Shown: positions 49,090 through 63,154, counted from the first letter of the stretch. The stretch: DNA of 64,000 nucleotides from Caprimulgus europaeus (GCA_907165065.1 OU015523.1:15003834-15067833), one strand, 5' to 3'. The notes: generated by a model not told the origin, from the letters alone. A program made the numbers and translations.

Positions 49090-49195
49090 GCATGTAAAAA
49101 CACATTTTCTATAAAATGTTTCTGGTTTGACATATCAGTATTTCAGATGGAAAAAAATATTCCAACAGCTTAATGGAAAAAAAAAAAAATCTGAC
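49090..49195. repeat. Possible fossil repeat ending in poly-A
   Basis: Words AAAATGTTTCTGG, TTTCAGATGGAAAAAAATATTCC, and a 13-base A run at 49177-49189. They resemble the edge of an old A/T-rich repeat, possibly the same as at 7205. Weak. Confidence 0.25.
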
Positions 49196-49770
49196 CAATA
49201 TTTTAGCTACCCAGTTGAGAAAGACAACAATTAGCATGATATTCAGTTAACCAACAAAAGAGTGCAAATACTGAGCAAGTAATGATTCACCGAAGCAAAC
49301 ACTTTATAAAGAACAGCTGGAGGCCTAAAAATTACTCTTTTTAGTGAGTTATCCAGTTATCCACTTATTCCACTTATCAAGCCCTGAAACACTGGAAGAA
49401 AATCTGAATATATTTCTCATATCCTTATTCTTCCCACCATCCTCCCTGAGGGAAAGCTTCCCCTGATATCAGGTGCTGCACGCTGTAATAACAGCAGAAC
49501 CCGGCCCTGACAAATCAGATTTGTAACTAATATTTCAGGCTTCTTTAACACTGGGCTAGAGGGTCAGTAGTGGCTTGTAAGGACAAAGCAGTGACACTAC
49601 TGAATCAGTCCAGGCATTACCCTGGTTCCAGTGATCTAGTCTCACAAGTAGCATTGCTCCCACCAGAGTCTACTGCAAAAAACATCTCCAGTCTTTGAAG
49701 AGAAAGAGACAAAGCAGCACATGCTAAAATGGAGCCACCAGTGAGCCTGTGGGCATGGGCATTTACCGAT

Positions 49771-50640
49771 GGGCAAGTCTGCTGACGACACTGAAGGGAA
49801 GGGATGACAACCAGAAGGACCTTGACAGGCTTTAGAGGTGGGCCCATGCAAACCTCATGAAGTTCAACAAGGCCAAGTGCAGGGTCCTGCACCTGGGTTG
49901 GGGCAACCCCAAGCACAAATACAGGCTGGGTGGAGAATGCATTGGGAGCAGCCCTGAGGAGAAGGACTTGGGGGTGCTGGTGGACAAGAAGCTCAACATG
50001 AGCCGCCAAAGTGCACTCGCAGCCCAGAAGGCCAACTGTGTCCTGAGCTGCATCAAGAGAAGTGTGGCCAGAAGGTCGAGGGAGGGGATTCTGCTCCTTT
50101 GCTCTGCTCTCGTGAGACCTCACCTGGAGTACTGCATCAAGTTCTGGGGCCCCCAACACAAGAAGGACATGGACCAGTTAGAACAAGTCCAGAGGAGGCC
50201 ACAAGGATGATCCAAGGGCTGGAGCACCTCTCCTATGACGACAGGCTGAGAGAGTTGGGGCTGTTCAGCCTGGAGAAGAGAAGGCTCCAGGGAGACCTTT
50301 CTAGCGGCCTTCCAGTACCTGAAGGGGCTACAGGAAGGCTGGGGAGGGACTTTTGACAACGGCAGGTAGTGATGGAACAAGGGGCAATGGCTTTAAACTG
50401 GAAGAGGGTAGGTTTAGATTAGATGTTAGGAAGAAATTCTTTCCTGTGAGGGTGGTGAGACACTGGAACAGGCTGCCCAGAGCAGCTGTGGCTGCCCTCT
50501 CCCTGGAAGTGTTCAAGGCCAGGTTGGATGAGGCTTTGAGCAACCTGGTCTAGTGGAAGGTGTCCCTGCTGATGTCAGGGGGGTTGGAACTGGATGATCT
50601 TTAAGGTCCCTTTCAACCCAAACCATTCTATGACTCTATG
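49771..50640 (+). mobile_element. CR1 LINE, longest well-preserved copy
   Basis: It starts at the catalytic box (GCTGACGACACT near 49780, A-D-D-T). A 117-codon open frame at 49857-50210 then reads [30 protein letters not shown] and [16 protein letters not shown], the CR1 ORF2 C-terminal segment. Frameshifts follow, with [16 protein letters not shown] near 50250 and [20 protein letters not shown] near 50460. It ends CTTTAAGGTCCC and ATTCTATGACTCTATG. 5'-truncated and inactive. It is antisense to LSAMP. Confidence 0.97.
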
Positions 50641-53600
50641 GGCCAAGGGATTTTACCATCCTGCTGAGATAAGACTATTACCCCAGGCCCTGCTTGCAAA
50701 GCTGGGAGTTCTCACTTTTGGCACGTGTACTGAAAGACCGTGCCGCATGCCATAACCTCCCCACCCCAAACTAGACATTACTGTGTCCATCAAATGCCAG
50801 GTAGGGCTTGTGGCACTTTGCACCTGAACTGTAGAAAGTAAAACCCTCAAACTACAGAACAGCGGATAATTAATGCTGGGGCAACACGTTGGAAGGAGGT
50901 GAAATGCTCTCACTGTACCAAGAGGCTGCTCCAGGGTGACGAAGCAAAGAGACTGTGCTCAGGCCCTACTGCCTGCACACACCAGGCTGTCGTCTGCTGT
51001 TTCATCCCAACTGAAGTACTGAGGTCACTTGTTATCTAAGGCTGGCAAAGCTTGATTCGTCACTGAGTCAGAGGAAAGAAGAGGCTGACGCCAGAGCGCA
51101 ATGAGAAGGCCTAAGCAAAACACATAATTCCCTGTGATGATGGTTTAGGAAGTCAAGGTCTGATATAAATCCTTCCCTGGCTAAGCCTGTCTTGGATGCC
51201 TGGGCAGGTGGGCATCTGAGCAAGGCTCCAGCTCACACAAGATGCTTGTAAAAGCATGGAAATTGATTCACATGTCCCAGGTGTCAGGCTAGCACCATAA
51301 TCACCAGCTTTGAGAATGTCTTCTTAAGGATGTTTGTTCTATGCTGCAAGGCACAAAATAGGTTTTGGGACACATCACCTGCTCTCTACGTCTAACTTCA
51401 AAAACTGCTGCTTTGGAAGCTTGGTCTTCTCCATGCAGTTTGAGCTAAGCAATTGCCCTGCTACCAAGAGGCCGAATCACCCCTATGGCACCATATATAA
51501 AAGTACCAGTTCTCCAGAGGTACCCTGAAAGAGAAGAATTACAGTGGTCTAAACCCTGGATGGCTGAGACTCCAGTGGCCACATGAGACCTGCCTACCGA
51601 CTCAGAGGGAATACCCTGAGAGTATGAGCCAGTGCTTAAATGGAAAAGTGTCCATCCTGGAGACCCAGGACCCTGCTAGACAAGCAGTTTCAGTGGGGAA
51701 GCCAGTGGTCTGACAGGCTATAGAGTCTGGACCCTCTTCTCATGTCAAAGCAGAGTAATTTAGGCAGAGAGTAGCACAGGGAAGATGCTGGCTGGCTGCT
51801 GTCTTCGTGGATAATGAAATGAGCTGTCTTTGGCACTGCTGATCTAGTTCTGCTCAGGATGAAAAGCATTTAGATGTGATGTGGGGATTGCTGAGCAAGC
51901 CACTTGGAGTTACATGTGCCACTGCTGCCTCAGACTGCTGCTTCATCTGCTATCCAGCCAGAGGTTTGAGAAACTAATAATACGTGCTCAGGAGCTGACC
52001 GACATCAGGGGAAATGAGAATGACCACAAACCTCAGTGCAGAAGCTGCAGGAACACAACTGTTTGTTGTGTTTCCACAGCCAGAATTCAAGAGAAGAATC
52101 TTATTATGTTTGCCTGTGGTTCCTCCTTGAGTCGATTTATAGCACCCTGCCAGAACATCTGTCTTACTCTTAATTCCTCTTCTGCTTCCCTGGTGTTTCA
52201 CTTCTTCTCTGGCCCTGGAGGCTATTAAGGTCCACCTGCTCTGGTCAGCAAATGAGTCAGGAGCACATCTCCACACTTTCACGGCTAGTGACTGAGCCCA
52301 GAGCTTTGATGGGCCAGTTTGGGGAAGAGAAGAGCAGTGTGGCAGAGGGAGGAGACTGCACTTAGGTCCAGAAGAAGGAAATGCTGTTGAAGGTGATAAT
52401 CCCGGGGTAGGGAGCAAATCAGATTTGTTCCACTTACTGTGGGTTCATGGCAATTTTGGTGTCAAACACAAGAACAACTGGTGTTCCTCTCTTGGAGCCT
52501 TCTTGTTTAAGCCTGTGTCCCAGCCAGCTAGCTCACCATCCACGCTGTCTGAATAAACTGGGATGGGATCTCGCTGGTTTAATCTCTCAAACTCCAAACA
52601 CAAGCCCTTGCCCAGGATCTCCAAAACCAAAATGGACCAGTAAGTTCTCGTGTTAACTAAAGCTCTGCCCAGGCAGCAGCCTCCTCCTGTTTCCTACAGC
52701 ACGATCTCTGTGAATGGCTCACGGCTCTGTGTGTCTCCTCAGGGGGCTTTTCAGAAAGGTGACAGAGAAGACATCAGAAGCACCTCTCTCTGCAGCTGCT
52801 GCCATGCAGAGCCTTGTAGGAACAGCTCATTTTAATAGCTGCACATTAATATTTGTTATATCTTCCTCAATTTGCCTGTGATCACTGCAAAGGCAAATGC
52901 AGTGGCAAGTCCCCAGGAATGGCCATCTTGTGAGCACAGAAATAAACACTGGGGAAGGGGAGAGGACACTGCACGTGACTTTGTGAGGCAGAGCACTTGT
53001 GAGCAAATGCAGGTGAGGGTGTGGGGGAATGGCAGCAATATAAGCACGCTGAGCGAGTGCAGCTGGGTGTGCTCAGGCGTAGGGCTGGGAAGATACACAT
53101 GGAAAGGTCCAGAAGGTCACTAAATACAGGTAAGGGTGTTCCTGTGACTGGCAGCAGGAGTGAGAGGACATGAGGGTGACATGTGGAGGGTGGTGGCTGC
53201 ATGGGGTAAGCTGCACAGAGTGAGGAATGGCAAGTGCTTCTGGTGGTGTCACAGGGGAAACTATGAACACGCAGAGGGATTCTTCTCTCTTCCCCATGAA
53301 ATGCTGCAGTGAAGCACAGATTAACCTGTGGACAGAAGTTCTGGAAATGTCCTTTCACTTGAATGTTTCCAGCACACAAAATCTGATTCTTTAGCCTGTG
53401 TGGGGAGGAAGAGGAAGGAGCATGGGGAAGAGCTCCAAAACGTGCAAGTTCTGAAAGCACTGCAGAACACCAGGACTAAACTGTTATTTGCAGAATGGTA
53501 CCCAGCATGCTTTGCTCTGCAGCTTTGCTCTTAAATGCCATCCTTCTAGAGGTCACCCTAACCTCATTAAGTCTTTGTATCTGGTTAAGGCAACAGCTGC

Positions 53601-55259
53601 ACAATACACATGGGTTTGGGGACGGCTGAAACCAAGAGACGTGTCCTACATTTGTTTCTCTGGCCATGACTGAGCTGACCATGGGGAGACTCACTTTGGA
53701 CAATTGCTGGGAAACCAGATTTGTGTTTTGGTACAGCTGTGCAGCCAGTGTGGGTGGGAACACGACACTGTTAACTCCCAACATGCCAAATGGATATGTA
53801 GGCCTTGCTTGTCCTGTGGGGCTCAAAAAGGAAACACAGGGTGGACAGCTGCCCTGCATCATTCAGTTCTGGCCCTTCAGGAGGTAACCTTGAATATGTG
53901 CTTCATCTTTGAGTTCCTTTTGTAACACACCATGGGTTTGGAGCCCCTCCCATATCAACAGACTTGCTAAAAGTTCCCGACAAGAGGAATTTCTTTGTCC
54001 TCAAAAGAGGAGGATGAAGAACATACAAGCCAGAGATGACTCTAATGCACTGGTGTGACATGCTCAGCATTTGTAGGACATGCACAGAGCCTTTTGCAAC
54101 AGTCACATCAGGGAGTTCCATATGTCTCATTTGCACCAGTTAGCTTGGAACAGATCTTGAAAACCCTTTTGCCTCATCTGGTGCTGCCTTCTGTCCAGGA
54201 CAAACAAGAAACTACCAGGACTGTAATACAGGGTTTGATGTTAGGAGCTAGCTCACAAAACCCTCTCAGCAACATTGCATAGCAACTGTGGGGCTGAGAA
54301 AACAATGATATGACCACATCCATAAGATGCTCTGCATTAGGATGGACCAAAATTGTCCTGTCAGAAACATACAGATGATGCACTGAACCATCCCAGAGAA
54401 AGAAAATGGAGGGAATGGACAATTTCATGCAATCAGCTTCCTTGCAGCAGTTTCCTTCTCCTTATTTATAGCCACTCTGTGATTCAGTCAGGCTGGAACT
54501 GAGAGTGCAAACACGTTTTCTTTGCTCCAGGCTCTCCTTGGACTTCGTTTGCACAGCAAAGCATCGCCCAGTGCCAGAGATTTATGGTATGCTCAGAGCC
54601 CAAACAAGGCTGGATCTGAACAGCCACATATCCTCCAATTTCATGGTGGGAAATCTGCCCCTAGTGAGTTCCCAAACAGTTCATGGCAAGTTCACTGATT
54701 TCAACTGCTCCGAAGAAGCAAAGACTCGGCAAACTTGAGTTTAACTTTACACCTAGGAAAAGCTCCTGCATGGATATAACCTTTTGTAAGCACAACTCTT
54801 GGGCCTGAAAACTTCTAAACTTGCATACACTCAGATCCAGTGCCATAGTTTGTACATCAGCTCTTCATACTTCATGCTTGTACAGTGAGTTGAGCCAAAA
54901 ATCATAGGGGCCATTCTGTCTCTTCTTGAAGGCTTGTGAAATTCTTGTCTGGACTCAAAGCTTCACAGCTGAGGTTGCTTTTCATGAGGATGATCCTAGT
55001 CTTCATTGTTACTATATGGTAGCACCCTCTAAGCTTCAGCCCAGACCATGAAGTAGTTGTCATGGGGCTTGTATGAGTAGCTCACACAAAAGACATTTTC
55101 TGCTCAGAACTAGATCTGGTGCTACCTTGCTCTAAGCTTGCAGTGATTCACAGTTCCCTATATTGCAGACACAAGTCTCTCTTTCCTCAACTTCTCCCCA
55201 CACCTACCACAGCTCACAAGTGATTAATGAATTTACAAGAAGATGAGCCTGTCCATCTC

Positions 55260-55276
55260 TTTTTTTTTTTTTTTTT
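55260..55276. repeat. poly-T tract
   Basis: Seventeen T. A further 15-base T run lies at 55591-55605. Confidence 0.9.
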
Positions 55277-56705
55277 CAAAGCTGGAGAGAAAAGTAATGA
55301 TCTTGTTCTGCAAGAAAATCAAAGGCTGCCAACAACAGCATGAAATGTCAGCTCTTTTAATTTCATTTATTTATTTATTTTATCCAGTTGCTTTAATCCT
55401 TGGAGTTTAAAGGCAAAGAATGAACGCAACGTGCTGGAAAATGAAGAACATGTGACAGTATCAAAGAAGGAAACTAAAGGAAAGGGGGTGTCTGTGTTGG
55501 GGGAGCCTTGTTAGGAGACACATTAAGGCAATCCAGTTGATAGATGAAGCCTTTTATAAATGATGAGTAAAGTTTTCATGTCACTATCTATTTTTTTTTT
55601 TTTTTAAGCTGTTGTCTCTCTCTTTCAGCTCCCCTTGCTTTCCTATCATGACTTTCCTGTTGTGGTTTCCTCCCACAAGTCTCCCCTCACATTTGAACTG
55701 GAGGGCTGCTGTGGCCATGGCATGACAAAATCTCCCTCTACCCTGTTGAGGAAAGAAGAGCCTGTGCTTCAGCAAGCCATGGTGGTACCTGACACTGTGA
55801 GACCCTCCAAAGAGACTAAAAAGTGCCTTACTCCAGTCAGGCTAGGATGCTGGTCCATCTCAGTCTCTCAGAGCTATAAACAAGGCATAGAAACTCAATT
55901 CCAGGCACCGGGAGCCTGGCCCCCGAGGGGTTTGGCACTGAGGTGGGATAAATGCAGCACTGAAAAGTTGCTATGCTGTATGCAGAAGTTGCATCAAAGA
56001 AGTAGGTAGAGGGAAAACAACCCAGAACTGCCTTTTACCCTTGAGAGAGGAGCAGAAAGACAAGGAAACCGAGTCACTACATTCTTCTCTTTCTTTCATA
56101 GTTTTGACAACCCCATGAAACAACTCCAGTGGAGAAACTACTGTTGAGTACTGTTTATGATGAGATTCAGCAAGTGTGACTCAGTTCTCATTGTCTCACA
56201 CACATAGAGCTTATTATCTGTGATCTTCCTACTGCGTGCCTGTAAATGTCAGGCCTGCCTCCTTTGAAGCCTCTTGGGCTTGGTCAAACAGGAGAGTTGT
56301 ACATAGACCAAATTTCCACCAGTAGCCTTCATGCCTTGCTGCAGCTGCTCTCTCCCAGCAGAGGTCACACAGCCTCACACACCAGCACACACCTCTGGCT
56401 CTGGTGGTGTCCAAACAAGGAGTTCAAACCCCAGCAAAGACCAAGTGATGATGTCTCACTGCTCGTGGGCAAGCAGAGTTGGAGGGGAGTTATCTTGTCT
56501 CCCTCTTCCAGGGATTAAGCCTTCAAGATCATAAGACAGAATCCAAATTTCACCTTCTGCTGTCCTGAAACGTATTTGATCCCTATCTCCAGCAACATTC
56601 CTGTGAGGTCCCAAGGCCACAGACTCGTATGGAGAGAGATATGGAGCAGAGTCTGTTGACTGATGAGTGAGCACATGACACACAGCTGGTGGTGGCTGTG
56701 GTGGA

Positions 56706-57155
56706 CATAGAATCATAGAAAGGTCTGGGTTGGAAGGGACCTTAAAGATCATCCAGTTCCAACCCCCCTGCCATCAGCAGGGACACCTTCCGCTAGACCA
56801 GGTTGCTCAAAGCCTCATCCAGCCTGGCCTTGAACACTTCCAGGGAGGGAGCAGCCACAGCTTCTCTGGGCAACCTGGGCCAGTGTCTCACCAGCCTCAC
56901 AGTGAAGAATTTCTTCCTAATAGCTCATCTAAACCTACCCTCTTTCAGCTTAAAGCCATTACCCCTTGTTCTGTCACTACCAGCCCTTGTAAAAAGTCCC
57001 TCCCCAGCCTTCCTGTAGCCCCTTCAGGTATTAGAAGGCCACTATAAGATCTCCCCAGAGCCTTCTCTTCTCCAGGCTGAACAGCCCCAACTCTCTCAGC
57101 CTGTGCTCATAGGAGAGGTGCTCCAGCCCTCGCATCATCCTCGTGGCCCTCCTCA
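56706..57155 (-). mobile_element. CR1 LINE 3' fragment
   Basis: The plus strand opens CATAGAATCATAGAAAGG, then GGTTGGAAGGGACCTTAAAG. It runs through the reverse complement of the ORF2 C-terminus (CTCCAGGCTGAACAGCCCC, GGAGAGGTGCTCCAGCCC) and breaks off at GTGGCCCTCCTC. It is the same subfamily as 31251 and 49771 but inverted. It is sense to LSAMP. Confidence 0.95.
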
Positions 57156-57995
57156 TGTTACAACAAGACCCATGGACAACCCCAGTTCTTCCCACTCCAG
57201 AGGAGCTCTTGTGATGGAGACTGGCTAAGGCAAGAGGGTTAGCACACACACAAGGCAGGTACTTCACTTCTGTCAACATCGGAACTCCAGGTGAACCACT
57301 TTTAAGCACACCTCTGTCTCTCTGACAGCATGGGGGAAGGGGACTCTCTAGCAGCACAGATGGGAACGACTCGGGGAGCAATCAATGGATCATCAGATTC
57401 TGTGTTGAGGCTACTGGGCTCTGACCTGTCTCTCTGGTTTTCTAGTTCCTGGGCTGTGTTGCTTAGGATCTGTACACAAGGTCTCCCAGTCCTAAAACAG
57501 ACTCAGTAGATTTCAAAGAGACTGCTAATTTCACTACAAACAATAATAAAACCAGTCAGCCTCGCAGAGGGAAAGCAAGCCTTCTATTATTAATTCTTGC
57601 AAGGTGCAAGAGATCTGAGATCTTTGGATGAAAGGAGATATAAGAAAGGCCCAGGACATTTATTATTCCAAGGTACAGTTTGCCCTCCTTTCCCCAGTCC
57701 TAAAGGAACAGGAAAAAAGAAAGAAGAACGAACCAACTACAAATGCCACAGAGCAGCCACAAGTCAGGTTGGATTTAAGATGACAGAAAGGGCCACTGGA
57801 AGCAGAATGGAGGGAGGGACCTGTCCCCACCCTGAGATTGGCATGGAAATGCAGAGTGCACCAGAGGCATGCAAATCCATTCTGGCAGGACCTGGGTACT
57901 GGTCCTGGATCACAGGTCACTCCAAGGCGCAGAGGGAGACATGGGATGGAGATCAGTTACATGTCAGACATGTTTTATCTTTATGATTCCAACTT

Positions 57996-58024
57996 AAAAA
58001 AAAATAAAAAAAAAAAAAAAAAAA
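57996..58024. repeat. poly-A tract
   Basis: Twenty-nine bases of A with one T. No source element was recognised upstream. Confidence 0.9.
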
Positions 58025-58274
58025 GTGAGACAAAATTTTCAAAACTCCTGTCAAGCAGGAGTCTGGAACAATTAAATGTGCTACTTAATTAAACATCTCT
58101 ACTCCCGTGGAATGCAAGATTTACCTCCTTTCTCCTTTTTAGTACAGGAAGCCCAGAGATAAAACCTTCAAGTTATGAGTAATTATACCCTGCTGAGAAA
58201 AGTGATGGAGTGCTACGCTCCAGAGAACTTAACCAGGCCCCAGAAAATGTGGAGTTGACACTTAGGGGGTTTTC

Positions 58275-58328
58275 TTATTATTATTGTTGTTGTTAGTAGT
58301 ATTATTATTATTACTACTATTATTATTT
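58275..58328. repeat. (ATT)n / (GTT)n / (ACT)n compound microsatellite
   Basis: Triplets TTATTATTATTGTTGTTG, TAGTAGTATTATTATTATTAC and TACTATTATTATT follow one another. It accounts for the leucine/valine-rich and asparagine-rich chance frames here. Confidence 0.95.
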
Positions 58329-59104
58329 TCCCTGACACTAAAACTCTTCTTGGCTTGTTCCCAGAAGGAGATAAACAGCATGTGCCTGCATTTTAATGGA
58401 AATAAATGGGGCCAGTCTACCTTCCTGATGCATGGGTTCAAATGCTCTGTGCTAGAGGAACTGCTGAAAGCAGGCACACTGCAGTGGGTGCTGGGGAAGG
58501 CTGCAGGGCCCACGGATTTTGTTCAGTGGGGAAACACAAATGTGGGCTTGGGGCTGTGTGATCCGGGCTTGGCTTTGCTACTGACTTTGTACACGAGCTT
58601 GGACACGTTACTTCGGTTCCTGTGCTCTGGTTGCTTTCTTGCAAAACAGGAGCATGATCCATGATATTCTAGGGACATGCTAAAAACAAAGGCCTGAAAT
58701 TTTTCAGGCATGGTGATAAAATGGATCAGAGGTTGATGTAAATACTTCATACAAGGTGAGAAATGGGCTAGAGAAGAGATTTCCTCTATTGCTTGATTAG
58801 ATGAAGCTGCAATCAGAGACTAGGGGCAAAAATCAAAGGTGAGGAACCAAAATCTTAAGTCTTTCAGTTAGGATCATCATTTACTGTGGCCAAGTGAAAA
58901 AAGGTACCAAAAGAGTAGCAGAAAGCTATGCCTTCCTCATCTGTTTTTTACTGCCTGAATGTGGATAAATGATTGTGCATGGAATGGGACACTGGAGTGG
59001 AGAAAGATGTCAGGCATAGCACAGGTCATATGAGAGCCAAAACTCAGGTTGTGGATTTCAAACTTCAGTGGTTTCAAATGTGATTAGAAGTTACTTTATC
59101 CTTG

Positions 59105-59164
59105 GGGAAACAAACAAACAAACAAAAAAAACCCAACAAAAAACCACCAAAACAAAAAAAAAGA
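59105..59164. repeat. (CAAA)n low-complexity tract
   Basis: AAACAAACAAACAAAC followed by AAAAACCCAACAAAA and ACCACCAAAACAAAA. Confidence 0.9.
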
Positions 59165-62044
59165 GCATTAATTACATCCCTGTTGATGGGAACAAGGATC
59201 AAAGATCCATCTGCTTCCCAGGGGGCCATGGAGACAAAGCCTGACATAGCACAGAACAGAAAAGCTGTTGTACAGGTTAAACAAATAGTCTTTCCCACAG
59301 TGACCAAAACCTGATGCCGAAGGAAGCCTAGAAGAAAAGGAGGAGTGTGCAATGATACTTTCCCTGAGTATTTACCCACCTGCCAGCCATTTTCAAGCTT
59401 AATGAGATTTACATGCATTTAGTTGTAGATAGATCATATGGCCTGTTCCAGGGATTTTGGTGGGCACACTCCAGACAGACAGCAGTGTGAACAGTCTCCT
59501 CCTTGAAGTGGAGGAGTGCTCCATAGTTTTGGGCAACTATGATAAAACACAATTTCCTGAAGTTGTAGGTCAAGGTCTGTTTTCAGCTTACTTTGTTCTG
59601 AGGTTTAATACAAAGGTAGCATGAAGCACCCTTCTCATCTTATGGTGCTCCTCTTCTGTTTTCAGTACCATCTTCTTTACTGAAGATGTCTCTTGTAGAT
59701 TAACTGACTTCCCTGCCACTCCAACCCCTTCCAATACTCAGGACTGTGTAAAACATCTTGCGCAGGAAATACCTCTGTACATGCACCTTATCCTTACCGC
59801 AGACTTCAGCCCCTGTGTGTTCTCTGAAAGCACTGCCCATGACATACTAAAAAGGTGGAGGATAAACTTGGTAGGCTTTGTTCCTCTCCTCCCCTCAGCT
59901 ACTTAATTTTCTGTGACTTTACAGGCTGTGGCAGCCATAAGCTGCAGGTTCAGCTGTGGGGCCTGGGGCATGGGGTGAAGGAGAAGAAATCTCTCCTTCT
60001 GGGTGGCAGAAGTCAGAGGGTCCACTGGGCTTGTCCCTGGACCTTGCCAGGATGACAGTGGTACTTGGGAACATTCCCTGATACTGCCTTCTCCCAAAGT
60101 TGTTTGCTGGACTAACTTCTGGTGTACCCAGGAGTGCACAGTACACCCAAATTCACCTTTGGGAGTAACCAGATGCTGTGACTGTGGAAATTGCAGAAGG
60201 TCTGTATTGAGTTTCCCTGTCCTCTGAGACAGAAAAAGTCCTACCCATTCACTAGGTTCCCCTGTCACATCCCATCATATTCACTGACATGTCTTCAGTT
60301 TCTGTGAGAAGAGAGCTCTCTCCCTCCTCTCAAAGACCTGCTCTGCTACCAGGACTCGAGCCAATCTCACCATCAGGGTACTTTAATATCAATCTTCTTT
60401 CTGCAATGACACCTCACATCTTCCAATTGCACAGCCTGGCATGCCCCATAAGATACTTATGTCCTTTCTAGTGTTTACCCTTCGAGTGCTTACAGTCCAC
60501 AGTGGGAAGCACAGCACTCAGAGAAGGTCTGTCAGGCATACAGAAAATGGAAAATGCTTTTCAGGAGAGTACAAAATGCACCTTTTGTTCAATAAACATA
60601 TTAATAAGGGAGGGGGAATACCTAGCAAGCCAGCAGAAACAACAAGAACAACAAAAAGCCTTTAGGGACTGAAAGACGAGTCACATTTGTTCTTCCCAGC
60701 ATGCTCATCTGATCTCTGCTGATGCTAGTTCAAAACACCCAGAAGGCACAATCCTCAGCGGTGCTGAGCAGACCCTGAGAGCATCCTTTGCTCCCAAGGA
60801 ACACGAAAGGTACTGAGCTCTTAACAGAAATTGCTCATAATGGCTGAGCCTCTGAAGTACACAAGCTGCTCTGATGGCAGGCAAAGCCATTTTCTTGCTG
60901 AGTTTGAAACTAAAAGCTGTGTCTGTTTGGCAGCTGCCATTCAAGTCACGATCAGATCTGGCCTTTCACAAAAATGCAAGCTCATTAAAACATCCGGCAG
61001 AGCGTCCGAAGCTTCTCTGAGGGAGCGAGGGAGGGAGGGGAATGTGGTGCAACCCTCAGCTAGTGGGATGTAAAGAGCAATCGTGGTCAAAACCAGGGCT
61101 TGGTAAGATGGTTAAATGACAAATCGATGTGGAATAGCCACTAAGTGTGGCCGCAGGGAGGAGTTAAAGGCAAGCAAGGGGAAGGGATGAAGGGGACCAA
61201 AGCTAGATAGCAACCACAAAATATTTCCTCTAGTTGTCCTGAATGAAAGCAGAAATGGGCATTTACCTTTAGTTGTTCTGGGATATATTTTTTCTTCTTT
61301 TTGTTTGTTTTCCCTGCCTTCACAAACACAGCTTGGCTGCTGAACTCCACAGCAGATAAACGATGTAGAGCTGGCGGGAACTTGCAGCCTTATTTAAACA
61401 AAGGCTGGATAGAGTTATCTGGATCGATTGAGCCAGGGCTTCCTTGAGCGCTAATTCAGGCCAAACAACTGCCACTGAGAATAAGCTCAGCCAATCTTGC
61501 TGGGAAGTGACCAGGAGAGATGGAGACGGAAAGAGCAGCTTTGGACGTGGGTACAATGGGGGCAACTTTGCTTTCACATGAATGCTACTTTAAAAAGCAA
61601 AGAGTGGTCTCAGGCCATCAGAATTATCTCACTACAGCCCTACCTATCAAATTAGCTTAAGATCAGCCCTGCTGGCTTGGAACAAGGGTCTCCCAAACCC
61701 TTTTTCTGAAAACAGGCAGTGAAGTGTGCTTGGGATAAAGGGGTTGTCCATCCTCACAACTTCCAGTGACCTGCTTTGAGTGGGCCTTCCTTCATTTTAG
61801 CTCACACAACTTGGGAAAGGGTTTAAGCCGAACCAAATCCTCCCATGCACTCCCATATACTGGTATATGAGACCGCTCTGTTACACAGCCAGATCACTCA
61901 ATTAACTCTCTCCGGTAACACTTCCCTACGGGCCCGTGTGAGCTGGGGAATACACCCCATTAAGCCACACAGTTTCTTAACTCCCCTCAGTCATCAGTGC
62001 CTTTTGGGACTTGGCTTTCCACTTCTGCTGACTATTTAGAGCGC

Positions 62045-62145
62045 CAGAGCCTGAGTCACCACCTCTGATTCATCGTTTTATGTCAGTGTGACTCTCTGGG
62101 TGTAATGGAGCAGCAGTGAATCAGGCCCTCTGTATCTGGGAACAA
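62045..62145. repeat. Fossil amniote interspersed repeat fragment
   Basis: CTGATTCATCG, TTTATGTCAGTGTGACTC, GGTGTAATGGAGCAGCAGTG and AATCAGGCCCTC match an old element whose usual words are TTTACACCAGTGTAACTCC and AATCAGGCCC. It is probably related to the fragment at 28050. From memory. Confidence 0.5.
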
Positions 62146-63154
62146 CTCAGTCGCTCCCCACTCTCCTCGGGCCCATAGGAAATGCAGAAAATGCTAAGCT
62201 TGTGTCAAGAGCTAAAGAAGCTCAAAGCAAGGGTGAGCAACCACATCCCAAGGAAAGAAAGCACAACTTGTGAAAAACACACAGGGTGAAGCTTGTTTAA
62301 AATGATGCCATTTTACAGAATCCCACATTTGGGTCCAATATTTAGGATAATTACTGGTTCAAAGCAAATTTTACATCTTATCAACAACTTTCAAAGGCAC
62401 TACCTCACCTGCTGAACAGGGAAAGCGCAGAGGCACCACCAGCATGAATCTCCAGAGGTCAGTCCAGCTTCCCAGCACCTTGGTTTCCAAGACAACTAAG
62501 ATCTGCAGCCTCAGTTTAGCCCATCTTTGATTGTGATGTAAAAATGACTGCCATGGCAAACCAGTTCAATAGCACAGCCCTCTCCTCTTTCACAAACCCA
62601 CTGCAAGTCTCAATGAAGGAAGGCTGGAAAGCTCTCTTTTAGAACAAGAGGACCTTTAACTGTGGACAAGATGGAAAGAACTCACAGAAGATGCTGGCAA
62701 AGTCACAAAGTCAAAAAACTCCTGACAAAAAGCAGCTCTGAACTTTTGTCTCCCAGTGACTGACAGCAGCTTTGCCCCTTCTCATCCCCACACAACAGCG
62801 TTGCAAAGCTGTGAACGTGCAGTGGCTGGGTCAGTGACAAAAGCCCTTGCTCCTAAGCATACTGTGGTGCTGAGCTGCACCTTTAGACATCTGTTTAAGA
62901 TGCAAATTCAGCACAGGGCTGTGGCAGCCCCTTCCTCGAGTCCCACAGTGGTGGTGGGGGGCAAGCGAGCAGCCCCTCTGCTCAACAGTGGGACAAGAAA
63001 GAGGTATGCATGGGGAGGGAAGGGTGGCTTGGTCACAAAGCTGGTGTGTGCCTGCTGCTGTCCATCTTCTTGCTTTTGTTTTTAGGTAAATATGCAACCA
63101 AAAGCTTGTCTGAAAAGCAGTCTGTGTTCCTTCTGCCTTGTCAAACTCTTCAAG

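Noticed and set aside
49617-50159. 180-codon minus-strand ORF
   Set aside because: It is the antisense of the CR1 copy at 49771-50640.
52882-53460. 192-codon minus-strand ORF, the longest in the window
   Set aside because: Ser/Pro/Cys/His-rich composition from a G-rich plus strand, no domain, no splice or promoter context; chance frame.
58284-58664. 126-codon ORF with a leucine-rich signal-like start
   Set aside because: The leucines and valines come from the ATT/GTT microsatellite.
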